64,000 bases of DNA. Source: Promicromonospora sp. MEB111. Lineage in GTDB: Bacteria; Actinomycetota; Actinomycetes; Actinomycetales; Cellulomonadaceae. Both the position numbers and the translations under genes were made by a program. Below are positions 25,466 through 36,600 of this stretch, piece after piece. The stretch lies in assembly GCF_030209445.1 (NCBI RefSeq), contig NZ_JARVSD010000011.1, positions 124,001-188,000 of the forward strand. Direction: 5' to 3'. Positions within the stretch are counted from its first letter, which is position 1. The number at the start of each line of letters is the position of its first letter. The notes beneath the pieces were generated by a model. It did no database searches and was not told the DNA's origin. It saw only the letters and a list, made by a program, of their open reading frames with translations.

Positions 25466-26773
25466 ATGGGCACGAAGACCGAGGTAAGGCCGCAGAAGCG
25501 AGAGGCATGGGGCAGGCTGCGCAAGCTGCCCTCGAAGCGCTGGCAGGCACGTTTTGTGGGTCCGGACGACAAGGTCTACTCGGCACGGACCGAGGACGAC
25601 AAGCCGCTGACCTTTCTCACCAAGGGTGACGCTCGTGCGTGGCTCAACGGTGTGCACGCGGCGATCAGCCGAGGGGAGTGGCTTCCGCCCGGCGAGGCCG
25701 TCCGACGACGTCGGGCTGCCGCGGAGGCCGCAGCCGCGAGGGACGTGACCTTCCGCGAGTACGCCGAGCGGTGGCTGGAACGCATCGCGACCGAGCCCGG
25801 CAAGGGCGGCAAGCTCCGCCGGCCGGGGACCGTGCTCGCGTACCGAGGGCGGGTGCGCAACTACCTCACGGCACCGCTCGGGGACGTGAAGGTCCGGGAG
25901 ATCGATACCGACCGAGTACGCGCGCTCGTGATCAAGCTCGTTGCCATGCCCTCGGTGCTCAAGGAGGACGCCCGGCACAACGGGATCGCGGGTGACGCCG
26001 TCGACGTGCTGAAGATGATCCTCCGGGCGGCGGTACGTGACGGGGTTCTCGCGAAGATGCCGGATGTTCCGACGCCGAGGCGCAAGTCCGTGCGGCACGA
26101 CGACTCCCACACGCCTGAGGACGACGTCGCCACGCCGACTCAGGTCGACGCGCTCCACGCGGCTGTGCCTCAGCCCTGGCGGATCGCTGTGCTGTTCGCG
26201 GCGTGGTGCCAGCTTCGGCGCGGGGAGGTGCTGGGGCTGCAGCGGCACGACATCGTCTGGAACAGCGACCGGACCGCGGCGATCGTGCATGTGCGGCGGC
26301 AGAAGAACGGGAGCACGGGGAAGCTCTCGGACCCGAAGTCGGACAGCGGCCGCCGGTCCATGGCCGTGCCTCCGCTCATGATCGAGCGGCTGCGCGAGCA
26401 CCTCGATCAGCACGTCGGACGGGGGCGGATGGCGCCGGTGGTGCCGGGTGCAGCGCGGGGTAATCAGTACCTGTCGGCGTCGCGGTGGAACGGCATCTGG
26501 GCGGGCGCTCGGGGCGCCGTGGCGGGGCTTCCGGACGGCTACCGGTTCCACGACCTGAGGCACACGGGGCTGACGCGGATTGCGCAGGAGGGGGCGACGC
26601 TGGCTGAGCTCATGCGGCGTGGCGGGCACTCCGATGTGACGGTGCTGCTGCGGTACCAGAAGGCGACGATGGCTCGGGACATCGAGCTCGCGGCGCGGAT
26701 GAGTGCGACGGCGGGGGAGGAGATCCGGCTGGAGAAGGAGCGTGCGAAGTCCCGAAGGGACAGGGCTGCTTGA
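25466..26773 (+). CDS. int: Tyrosine recombinase (phage/ICE-type integrase)
   Basis: A 435-residue site-specific integrase. It has an arm/core-binding region (KRWQARFVGPDDK, VTFREYAERWLERIA) and a catalytic domain with the first Arg in CQLRRGEVLGLQ, H-x-x-R in YRFHDLRHTGLTRIA, the His in RRGGHSDVTVLLR, and the nucleophile Tyr in LRYQKATMARD. The start is an ATG with AGGAGGG eight bases upstream. The upstream 100 bases contain near-duplicate GAGGCACGC units that could be arm-type sites. It is followed by a hairpin and a convergent excisionase gene. This int-xis pair is one end of an integrated element whose other end I cannot identify. Confidence 0.93.
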   Translation: MGTKTEVRPQKREAWGRLRKLPSKRWQARFVGPDDKVYSARTEDDKPLTFLTKGDARAWLNGVHAAISRGEWLPPGEAVRRRRAAAEAAAARDVTFREYAERWLERIATEPGKGGKLRRPGTVLAYRGRVRNYLTAPLGDVKVREIDTDRVRALVIKLVAMPSVLKEDARHNGIAGDAVDVLKMILRAAVRDGVLAKMPDVPTPRRKSVRHDDSHTPEDDVATPTQVDALHAAVPQPWRIAVLFAAWCQLRRGEVLGLQRHDIVWNSDRTAAIVHVRRQKNGSTGKLSDPKSDSGRRSMAVPPLMIERLREHLDQHVGRGRMAPVVPGAARGNQYLSASRWNGIWAGARGAVAGLPDGYRFHDLRHTGLTRIAQEGATLAELMRRGGHSDVTVLLRYQKATMARDIELAARMSATAGEEIRLEKERAKSRRDRAA

Positions 26774-26779
26774 TGCTCG

Positions 26780-26816
26780 AGCGGCTGGACCTCCTCCGCG
26801 AGGAGGTCCAGCCGCT
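26780..26816. terminator. 17-bp perfect hairpin between convergent int and xis genes
   Basis: AGCGGCTGGACCTCCTC pairs exactly with the downstream GAGGAGGTCCAGCCGCT across a three-base loop. It lies seven bases after the integrase stop and before the convergent excisionase stop, and so is probably a bidirectional terminator. Confidence 0.85.
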
Positions 26817-26855
26817 GTGGTCGCACGGTACGCGCTGCCGCGATCTGTCTGGCGT

Positions 26856-27068
26856 TCACACGGAACGCGCAGACGGGATCGTGACAATAAGGCTCTGTGT
26901 CAAATCATCGAGGTCGACCCGGATGAGCCGGCCTACTCGGTAGCCCGCGATGGTGCCGTCTGCGATTCGGCGACGCAGCGTCTTGACGGACACGTGAAAG
27001 TGCTCGGCGGCCTCGGCCAGCGGGACCAGGTGGGTGGGGTGGGCGGGTGCTGGGTTGGTGTACGGCAT
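26856..27068 (-). CDS. xis: Excisionase/MerR-type helix-turn-helix protein
   Basis: A 70-residue DNA-binding protein with a MerR-like/excisionase winged helix (PLAEAAEHFHVSVKTLRRRI, then GTIAGYRVGRLIRVDLDDL). Such proteins set the direction of integrase-mediated recombination or control the element. The ATG at 27068 has a GGAG site seven bases upstream; longer in-frame starts were rejected. It is convergent with the integrase across a strong hairpin. Confidence 0.82.
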   Translation of the reverse strand: MPYTNPAPAHPTHLVPLAEAAEHFHVSVKTLRRRIADGTIAGYRVGRLIRVDLDDLTQSLIVTIPSARSV

Positions 27069-27609
27069 GATGGCTCCATTCCGAAGTCCTGGCTCTACGC
27101 CACAGGTGCGCAGCGAACTCCGGCGACGAGGCACGAGTTGTCCGAACCGCACTCACTCGGGGCCTACTTGCGGCGAACTGCGTGGTGGCTCGTAGATTGA
27201 GCGCCGTGGGTCGGCCACGAAGCCTCGTGATGGGGAGCAGTGCGTTGCGCACTGACGACCTGGTCGCTCCGTCGGGATCACGCCCTCCACGGGAGACGGC
27301 TGAACGGTGGAGTGTTGCGCTGGGTTCTGATCGCTAAAGGGTGACGGCGACACGCTCGGCCTGGATGGGCCCGCCGCTTGCGTTCATCCGCGTGAGTCCA
27401 GGTGATCAGAATCGGCTCCCTGGTGACCGATTGTCCGATATTTCCGATCGGCGTTGTGGGTTATTTCCCAGCGAGCGCGCCGATCTCACCCGGGTGAAGT
27501 CCGCACGATCTAGGTCGCGAAACGATTTGATGACTTGTCCGATTGGATACGGTTTCGCGGTCTTGGTCCCACTGTCCTGGTGGTGCCTTTGCGGACTAGG
27601 GGAGCACCG
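27069..27609. other. Gene-free 541-base interval upstream of the Rhs locus
   Basis: I see no convincing gene here; every open frame is low-complexity. The segment is less GC-rich than its surroundings from about 27400 to 27560. It contains a direct near-repeat (CCGATTGTCCGATATTTCCGATC, then TTGTCCGATTGG) that could be an operator, and a possible promoter TTGATG...GATACG near 27526-27555. It probably holds the xis and LamG-Rhs promoters. Confidence 0.4.
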
Positions 27610-30600
27610 GTGGCAATGGTGGTAACGTCGGGTCGTGCGGATGGGCGTCTTCGTGGTGGGGCAGCGGTAGCGCTTTGCCTCGCGCTGTCGTCCGGAGTGA
27701 TGGTCGGGCTTCCCGCAGCCGCATGGGAGTCGGCTGAGGCGGTGCCGGTGTCCGTCGAGGCAGATTGTGCGGTGACCGAGGCAGGCACGGTCCTTGAGGC
27801 TGAGGCCATCGCCGCGGAGTGCGACATCGACGTCACGGTGACCGACTCGCTCACTCCGTGGCAGACGGCCGTGGTAGAGGCCGAGACGGGCCATGTCGCT
27901 GTCGACACGGCGGTCTCGGCGGTGCGGCAGGACTCGGACGACGACGGAGCCTGGGCTCCGGTCGATGTCCAGATCGCAGCGACCCCTGACGCAGCCACGG
28001 GGATGCTCGCCGTTACCGGTGGTGTGGAGCCGATCTGGCTGAACCCAGGTGGTGCTGCGGGTGCTGACCTGCCGCTGGCGGTCATCGGGCCCGACGGCGA
28101 CCAGGTGCGGATGTTCTCTGGATCGCTGCCGATCACCGGGGCCGTTAGCGTCGAAGACGACCGCGTGACGTACGACCTCGGTGAGGGGATCTCGCTGGTC
28201 GCTTCACTGAATGGTCAGGGGACCTCGGTGACGCCGGTCGTGCGACTCGAGGACACTGCCGCTCTGGACGCCCTGGTTGACCGGACCGGCGACCCGGTGG
28301 GCGAGCTGGGGCTCGACTTTCCGTTGGAGACGTCCGCCGGCCTGACCCTGCAGGAGAGCGAGGGCGGGTTCGAGATCGTGAAGTCTGACGGGACACCCCG
28401 GTTCACGTCGGGGCCTGCCCTGATGTGGGACAGCGCCGGTGGCGACCAGGCCGAAAGCAGCCCCTCCGCTCGCGCCCTGGTGGAGCAGGACGCGCCGGAC
28501 CGGGTGGAGCAGCCCGTCCTGGGCGACAACGTCGCCGCGATGGAGGTGCAGCTGTCCGAGAACGCCTTCACGGTGGTGGCGGACGGCGCGGCACTGACGG
28601 CACCAGGCAGCGTGGCGCCGTTCTACCTCGACCCGGAGATGGGTGCGCACACCCCGGCCCGGTACGCGATGGTGCAGAGCCACTGGCCGACCACGGCCAC
28701 GTTCAACTACGAGGGCTCCGAAGGCCTGGGATTTTGCAATCCGAGCTGGGACGCGCGGTGCGCTGGCGTGGAGAACACTGAGCGCCTGTTGTTCGAGTTC
28801 TTCTCCCTGGACAACAACGGCACTTATCTCGCCAACCTTGACGGCGCTGACATCGTTAGCGCCGAGTTCGGTGTGGACGGGACGACGAGCTGGGACTGCA
28901 CGTCGCGCCAGGTCAACGCGTACGCCACGGGCCGGATCAGCAGCGCAACGACCTGGAGCAACCAGCCTGACTGGGGACCGGTGCAGGACACATGGTCGGG
29001 CACGCACCGTGCGGGCTGCTCGACCGGCCGGGCGGAGTTCGACTTTACGACGCGGGCCAAGGTCCAGGCGAACGCGGACGAGTCGTGGATCGCGATCGGG
29101 CTGCAGGCCGCGAACGAGACGAGCATGACCTGGTGGAAGCAGTACCGGGGCGACTCCGGAGCGTTGCGGATCACGTATGACCGTCCGCCGCTGGCACCGA
29201 GCGAAGCGTCGATGGACATCAAGAACGACGAAAGTGCCGCGGCGCCGGACTACGACTGCTACCAGGACGAGAACCGGCCGGTGCTCCGGTCAGACAACCC
29301 AACGCTGGAGGCCCGGACCAACGACCCGGACGGCACCCCGGTATACCTGCAGTTCCGGGTTGTTGCGCTGACGGGTGAGCAGGTCTGGCAGTCGAGCTGG
29401 CGGGGCCCGGTCGGGCCGGGCATTGATGCCACCGCAACGGTGACCAGTGGTGTGGTGAAGGACAAGGAGTACCGCTGGCAGGCGCGAGCCAAGTCCACGG
29501 ACTCGATCGTGGAGACGACCAGGACGCTCTCCTGGGACGATGTTCCATCGTGCCGTTTCCGGGTCGATGGAGAGGACCCGAACGACCCGAAGATCACCAG
29601 CTCGAACTACCCACCCGGGATCGTCTCAGGCGGGATCGGCACGCCAATCAAGTTCACGTTGTCGCCCAACGGTTCCAACGACGTCGAAGGTTTCTACTAC
29701 GGCATCAACACCACGGAACCCTCCGAGTGGGCGGACATCGATCCGGGCCAGTCGACGACCGGGACGTTGGAGGCTGACGTCACGCGTGCAGGACGTAACT
29801 TCCTCGCCGCGTACGCGTATGACGTGTCTGGGCGCACATCTGGGATTCCTGTGCAGTACGAGTTCTACGTCGGGTTCCCGCACGCCACGGGTATCTGGCG
29901 GTTCAATGACGCAGGCTGGCAGACGACACCGCCACTGGTAGCCGCCAATAGCCTCGCAGGTTCGGGAACGGGCGGTCTGACGAGGACTTCGACGGTGGGC
30001 TGGGGATGGGGCTACGACGGTGTGAACGGCACCTTCCCGCCTGGCTCCACGGCGGAGACAGGCGTACCGGATGGTGCCCTGGTGTTCGATGCGCCCGGTG
30101 ACGTGGCCAAGTCGTCCAAGGCTGTGGTGGGCGTCGACAAGTCGTTCTCTGTCTCAGCCTTCCTGCACCCGAGCGAGGTGACTGGCTCGGCAGCCGCAGT
30201 TACGCAAGAAGGCGAGCACGTCGGAAGTTTCCACCTCGGGTTGTCAACGTCCGCCGACTGCCCCACTGAAGGTGAGCCTTGCTGGGCATTCTGGATGCGC
30301 AACACCGACGATCCGAATTCCGACAACACAATCGCCCTCGTGGACCTGCCAGTAGTAGTTGACGAGTGGACGTTCGTGGTCGGCGTACACGACGCCACGG
30401 CGGACAAGATCCACGCGTACGCCTGCTCGGCCGGACCCAACAGCCACCACGAGGTCGAGCAATCCGACTTGGAGGACTTCCAGCCCGCTTGGAACGCGAC
30501 AGGACCCCTGCGCCTGGGCTCGGGAGTCAGCGACGGCAGCCCGATGTGGCAGTTCAAGGGCGCCATCGACGAAGTCCGCGTGTACGAGGACCAGGTCCTC

Positions 30601-30669
30601 GGGATGGGCAGCGATGCGGCGGCCGTCGCCGAGATCGCACGGCTCTGCTCGGTGCAGGTGGAGTCATGA
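27610..30669 (+). CDS. Secreted LamG-like/DNRLRE-type protein preceding Rhs
   Basis: A 1019-residue exported protein. It has a signal peptide (GGAAVALCLALSSGVMVGL with a following AAA cleavage area), then a beta-rich region (about 50-290). A DNRLRE-like segment follows (TERLLFEFFSLDNNGTYLAN, VSAEFGVDGTTSWDCTSRQV, TTWSNQPDWGPVQDTWSG), then a fibronectin-like region (PVYLQFRVVALTGEQVWQSS), and a C-terminal LamG fold (SVSAFLHPSEVTGSAAAVTQ, DEWTFVVGVHDATADKIH, FKGAIDEVRVYED). Such proteins commonly sit directly before giant Rhs proteins in actinobacteria and may help display or deliver them. The GTG at 27610 follows GGGGAG; an ATG at 27616 is also possible. The stop overlaps the Rhs start (ATGA). 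Confidence 0.82.
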   Translation: MAMVVTSGRADGRLRGGAAVALCLALSSGVMVGLPAAAWESAEAVPVSVEADCAVTEAGTVLEAEAIAAECDIDVTVTDSLTPWQTAVVEAETGHVAVDTAVSAVRQDSDDDGAWAPVDVQIAATPDAATGMLAVTGGVEPIWLNPGGAAGADLPLAVIGPDGDQVRMFSGSLPITGAVSVEDDRVTYDLGEGISLVASLNGQGTSVTPVVRLEDTAALDALVDRTGDPVGELGLDFPLETSAGLTLQESEGGFEIVKSDGTPRFTSGPALMWDSAGGDQAESSPSARALVEQDAPDRVEQPVLGDNVAAMEVQLSENAFTVVADGAALTAPGSVAPFYLDPEMGAHTPARYAMVQSHWPTTATFNYEGSEGLGFCNPSWDARCAGVENTERLLFEFFSLDNNGTYLANLDGADIVSAEFGVDGTTSWDCTSRQVNAYATGRISSATTWSNQPDWGPVQDTWSGTHRAGCSTGRAEFDFTTRAKVQANADESWIAIGLQAANETSMTWWKQYRGDSGALRITYDRPPLAPSEASMDIKNDESAAAPDYDCYQDENRPVLRSDNPTLEARTNDPDGTPVYLQFRVVALTGEQVWQSSWRGPVGPGIDATATVTSGVVKDKEYRWQARAKSTDSIVETTRTLSWDDVPSCRFRVDGEDPNDPKITSSNYPPGIVSGGIGTPIKFTLSPNGSNDVEGFYYGINTTEPSEWADIDPGQSTTGTLEADVTRAGRNFLAAYAYDVSGRTSGIPVQYEFYVGFPHATGIWRFNDAGWQTTPPLVAANSLAGSGTGGLTRTSTVGWGWGYDGVNGTFPPGSTAETGVPDGALVFDAPGDVAKSSKAVVGVDKSFSVSAFLHPSEVTGSAAAVTQEGEHVGSFHLGLSTSADCPTEGEPCWAFWMRNTDDPNSDNTIALVDLPVVVDEWTFVVGVHDATADKIHAYACSAGPNSHHEVEQSDLEDFQPAWNATGPLRLGSGVSDGSPMWQFKGAIDEVRVYEDQVLGMGSDAAAVAEIARLCSVQVES

Positions 30670-33600
30670 GTGGCGCGAGTGCAAGGGCAGTCCGAACGTC
30701 AGGTGCTAGCGGCTACGAGCGGGAGACATTCGTGAGCGGGTACGGCGCGGCAAGGTGGACGGGTAAGGCTGGCATGAGTGTCGTGGCCGCAGCCGTCGTG
30801 ATCACGCTGATGGGGACGGGCGTCGTGCCCGCTACTGCGGCGGCGGATGATGATCGGGCCAACTGGACTCTGGAGGAGCGCCGCGAGTACGGCGAGGAGC
30901 TCAAGGACACATCTCTCTCCTCGGAGGAGACGCCGGTCCCGGCTGTCGACGTCGACCCGGACTCCCCGGCACCAGATCTGACCGGATACGAGGACACGCC
31001 TGAGGCCCGGGTCGAGGCCGACCCGGTGACGTGGCCTGCAGCCGGTGACGTCACCCTGCCGTTGCCCGCACCGGCCGCTGGGGTCGCTGAGGGTCGCGCG
31101 GGTGGGCTGCCCGTGCAGATCGAACAGGCGGCCGCCGAGCAGACCGCCGGCAAGGAAGCGGGAGCTGCTCGTAGCGCGGTCGCTGCTGCCGGCGACGTCC
31201 GCGTCGAGCACGAGCCGCGCTCGATCGCGGCACAGGTCGGCGCGATCGGCGGTGTCATCACCCTGGATCAATCAGGATCGGCCGCCGTCACAACCTCCCG
31301 TACCACTGCTAGCGCTGACGAGACCACCCGCGTGCGCGTGGGAGTGGACGTCGGATTCCTCGCCGGAGCGGGCGCCGACCTTGCCTCCCGATTGACGCTG
31401 GTGCAGCTGCCGCAGTGCGCCCTGAGCACACCAGAGCTGGAGGAGTGCCGCACGCGCGTCCCACTCGACCACGTCACGCTCGACGATCAGCGCGGCGAGA
31501 GCGCCACGTCGGGCGCCATGATCCTGTCGGGTGAGGTCGACCTTCTCGCTGAGGGCACGGCCAACACGGCGGCGCGTTCGGCCAGCAGCACCACGGCCCA
31601 GAGCCAGACCGTGGTCGCACTGATGGCCGAGGACGAGGGCCCGAACGGTGACTGGGCCGCGACGTCGTTGTCGGCGTCGGCGTCTTGGGACGTGTCCGAG
31701 CAGACCGGTAGCTTCAACTGGTCCTACCCGATGCGGACGCCACCGGTCCCGGGAGGTTTGTCCCCGCAGCTGTCGCTGGCCTATTCCTCGGCTTCGCTGG
31801 ACGGCAAGGTCGCATCTAGCAACACGCAGTCCTCGCAGGTCGGTGACGGCTGGGAGGCGAACGTCTCTGGGTACGTGGAGCGCAAGTACGTGCCCTGCGT
31901 CGAAGACCAGCAGGACAAGAACAACGTCGCGCCGAACAACGCGACGCGTGACACCGGCGACCTGTGCTGGAAGACGAACAACGCCACCCTCGTCTTCAAC
32001 GGGTCTGCGACCGAGCTGGTCCGTGACGGTGAGTCGGACACGTGGCGTCCGGTGAACGACGACAACACGATGGTCACCCGGGCGACCGGTGGGTGGGGCG
32101 AGGGCGAGGACGGCACCGACGCCGGCGAGTACTGGATCGTCACCACGGACGACGGGACCAAGTACTACTTCGGGCGCAACAAGACCTCGGCCACCGGAGC
32201 CGCGCTGGGCTCGGTCTACTTCGCGCGCGTGTACAGCAACCACGCCGGCGAGCCGTGCAACGTCACGACGTACTCGGGCTCTGCCTGCACCATGGGCTGG
32301 CGATGGATGCTCGACTACGTCGAGGACGTACGCGGCAACACGATGACCTACACCTACAACCGTGAGGTCAACCGGTACGGCCACAACAACAACGGCGGCG
32401 TCACGCAGTACGTCACCGGCGGGCGCCTGGCCTCGATCGAGTACGGCACCAAGACCGGGTCGACTGCTGAGGCCCCGGCGCGTGTCGCATTCTCCTACGG
32501 AGAGCGATGCATCCCGACCAGCACGTTCACGTGCGCGGCCGAGGACCGCACCGTCGAGCACGGTTCGCACTGGCCCGACCTGCCCCTGGACCTGGTGTGC
32601 ACGTCAAGCACGACGTGCCCGGACGTGCAGAGCCAGGTCTTCTTCGACCGGTTCCGCATGACCGGGATCACCACACAGATCCGGTCCAACGGCACCTTGG
32701 TGGGTGTCGACAACTGGGGTCTGGTCCAGACGTTGCCGACGGTCGGCGATTCCATGCCGACCCTGTGGTTGGACACGATCACCCACAAGGGCCTGGGTGG
32801 CAACAACGACGACACTGATGACCTCGCGTTGCCGGTGGTCGATTTCACGAGTGAGCAGCTGGCGAACCGGGTCAACGGCATTGGCGACGACGGTGCCAAA
32901 GCGATGACGCGCCTGCGCGTGAACGAGATCCTTTCTGAGTCTGGTGGCGTCACGGCTATCGACTATTCCGGGACGGAGTGCTCGTCGAACGTTCTTCCGG
33001 CCAACCCGTGGAGCAATGACAAGCGGTGCATGCCGGTGTTCTTCACCCCACCGGGCGTGGAGGAAGCGACGGAGCACTATTTCCATCACTACCGGGTGGA
33101 GCGGATGACCGAGTCGGCGGGCTCGGCGATCGGCGGCACACTGGTGACCACGGACTTCGTGTACACGGGTGGCCCGGCGTGGCACTACGACGACAACGAG
33201 CTGGTCAAGGCCAAGGAACGCACCTGGGGTGAGCTCCGCGGCTACTCCCGCGTGGATGTGTACACCGGCGACAGCGGGGATGCGAACGCTCCGCGGTTGC
33301 GGACTGCCTACCGGTACTTCCAAGGAATGGACGGCGACCGCAACGACCGCGATGGCAACACCGTCAAGTCGGAAGATGTCGATGGCATCACGGATCTCGA
33401 CCAGTATGCCGGGATGGTGCGCGAGGAGATCACCTACCAGGATGCCGCGGGTGACACCCAGGTGTCCTCGACGGTGAGCACGCCGTGGCGTTCGTCCTCT
33501 ACGGCGACGAATCCGGACGACACCTCCAAGGAAGCGTTCCACACCGGTGTTAGCTCGGTGGTGACCACCGCGCGAGCCCCGGAACGTGCCAGTGGTCAGA

Positions 33601-36600
33601 TGGTCACGCAGGTCGACACCGTGCACGACGGTTTCGGTCGGCCGCACACGGTGTCCGACCGGGGCGACACCAGTACCACCGGAGACGAGACCTGCACGAC
33701 CACCGCCTACATGGTGAACCCGGGCGCGAGCGCGGCGGTGCTGGCCCGTAATCAGCTGACGCCGGTGCAGCAGCAGGACGTTGTCAGCGTGCGCTGCGAC
33801 CAGACGCCTACACTGCCGGATCAGGCGATCTCCGAGACGAAGTACACGTACGACGGCGGCACGCTGTCGCGCGGCCTGGTGACAAAGACTGAGGAGCTGG
33901 ATCGGTACGAGGGGACCACCCCGAAGTACGTCTCCACGACAACGGACTACGAGCTCGTCGGAACCGGTTACGCACGGCCGACCAAGGTCACCGACCCCAA
34001 GCTCCGGGTCACGGAGACCAGCTACGTGGATACCGCCGCGGGTTTGAATTCGCAGACCAAGGTGACAAGCCCGGACCCTGACGGGACCGGCGCGCTCACG
34101 GTGCATGAGACGACCACCGAGGTCGATCCCGCCTGGGGTTCCCCGATCAAGATCACCGACCCCAACGGCAAGGTCACGTCCGGCAGCTATGACGCGCTGG
34201 GCCGGCTCAAGCAAGTTTGGGAGCCTGGCCGTCCCCAGGCCACCGCGACCCCGAACACCAAGTACGCGTACTGGGTGCGGACCACGGGCCTGAACGCCGT
34301 GATCACCGAGACCTTGAACCATGACGCGTCGGCGTACGTGAAGTCGACCCAGATCTTCGACGGTCTGCTGCGTTCGATTCAGACACAGGCACCGTCGGCG
34401 TCGGATACCCAGCCTGGACGTGTGGTGACCGACACGATCTACGACTCGCGCAACCTGCCGATCAAGACGAACGACGGCTGGTACAACACCAGCGCCCCGG
34501 TCACGACGCTCGCCAAACCGACCATCGCCGTACCATCTCGCACCGTCACCCAGTTCGACGGCGCCGGCCGCGCGGTGAACGAGACGTTCTATGTCGGCGA
34601 GGACAACATGCCCGACACGGACGGCAACTACGACCCATCGTGGACGACACTCACCACCTACGCCGGTGACCGCGTGCACGTCAACCCGCCTGCCGGTGGC
34701 ACCCCGACCACGACGATCAATGACGCACGAGGCAACACGATCGAGCTGCGTCAGTACGAAGGCGCGACCCACTCGGGTACGCACCACGACACGACGTACA
34801 AGTACGACCACGCCAACCGCCTGGAGTCCGTGACCGACGACGCGGGCAACCAGTGGGGCTACGAGTACGACCTGCGGGGTCGGCAGACCCTCACGACCGA
34901 CCCGGACAAGGGCACCACTGAGACCACCTATGACGAGGTCGGCAACGTCCTGACCACGAAGGACGCTCGCAACCAGATCCTCGGCTATACCTACGACGCG
35001 CTGGACCGGAAGACCACGCAGCGGTCGGGCGGGGTCAGCGGCACGGTGCGCGCCAAGTGGGCCTACGACACCGTCCAGAAGGGACAGCTCACTTCCAGCA
35101 GCCGTGTGGAGGGCACCGCGGAGTACATCACCGCGGTGACGGGGTACTCCAACGACTACCAGCCGACCGGTCAGAAGGTGACACTTCCGACGAACGTGAC
35201 GGCGCTGGGCAGCCTGGCGGGCACCTCGTACACGACCGGGTACACCTACACGCAGGACGGTCGCCTGTACGAGACCGACTACCCGGCCGCTGGACAGCTG
35301 AGCGCAGAGAACGTCCGGATCCACTACGGGGCCGCGAACCTGCCCGACGCCCTGTCGGGTGCGGGGAACTACGGGTACTACGTGGTCGCGGCGACCCACT
35401 CGCCGTTCGGCGAACTGGACTACCTCGACCTTGGTTCCGAGTACAGCTACCAGCACTACCTCAACATCGAGCGTGGCACGCGCCGCCTGGTCGGCGTGAC
35501 CCAGAACGCTCACCGCGCGGACGGCAGTATCGACTCCTTGGTCAACGCTGCGTATGCGTGGGACGACGCCGGGAACCTGACCTCGGTCAAGGACACCCCG
35601 GTGACAGCGGATGGCGGCCAGCCGGCCGATCAGCAGTGCTACCGGTATGACTGGGCGCGCCGGCTGACTCAGGCGTGGACGCCGTCCAATGGCGACTGCG
35701 CCACGTCGCCCACGACTTCGACCGTGCTCGGCGGGGGCGCGCCGTACTGGAACACCTACTCGTATAACGCGATCGGCAATCGGACCGGGGTCACGACCCG
35801 CACTCCGGCGGTCGGCGGTACTGCCGCGACGTCGACGACCTCGACCTACGCCTACCCGACCTCCGGGCCGGGTGTGGCGCGGCCACATGCGGTCACCGGG
35901 GTGACTGCTACCGGGACTGACGCCGGGACCTCGTCGTTCATCTACGACGCTTCCGGGAACATGCTCCAGCGAGCCGTGGCGGGCCAGGCCGCACAGGCCC
36001 TGACCTGGGACGCCGAAGGCGAGCTGGCCAGTGTCGGGAGTGACCAGAACGGCGACGGAACCGTCTCCGACACCGAAAAGGCCGCCGGGGACAAGTACGT
36101 CTACACCGCCGACGGCGACCGATTGGTCCGACACCAGTCCGGTGAGCAGGGCTCCACGACCACGGTCTACCTGCCCGGCGGGCAAGAACTCGTGCTCGAC
36201 AAGACCACGAGTCAGCTGACGGCATCGCGGTACTACGCCCTCGAGGGCAAGACAGTGGCAGTGCGCACGGGGATGGCCCGGGACGACGTCGCAACGATCG
36301 TTCCCGACCACCACAACACTGCTCAGATCCAGATCACCAACGTCTCCGGTGTGGTCACCCGCAAGTACACCGACCCGTTCGGTGTCGAACGTGGGACAAC
36401 CGGTGCAGCAGCCGGATGGGCTGGCGACCACGCATTCCTGGACAAGCCGCTGGACGCGACCGGGCTGACCGCGGTCGGGGCACGGATGTATGACACGGCT
36501 CTCGGCCGGTTCATCACAATCGACCCGGTCATGGACCTGACCGACCCCCAGCAGTGGAACGCGTACTCCTACTCCAACAACAACCCCACCACCTTGAGCG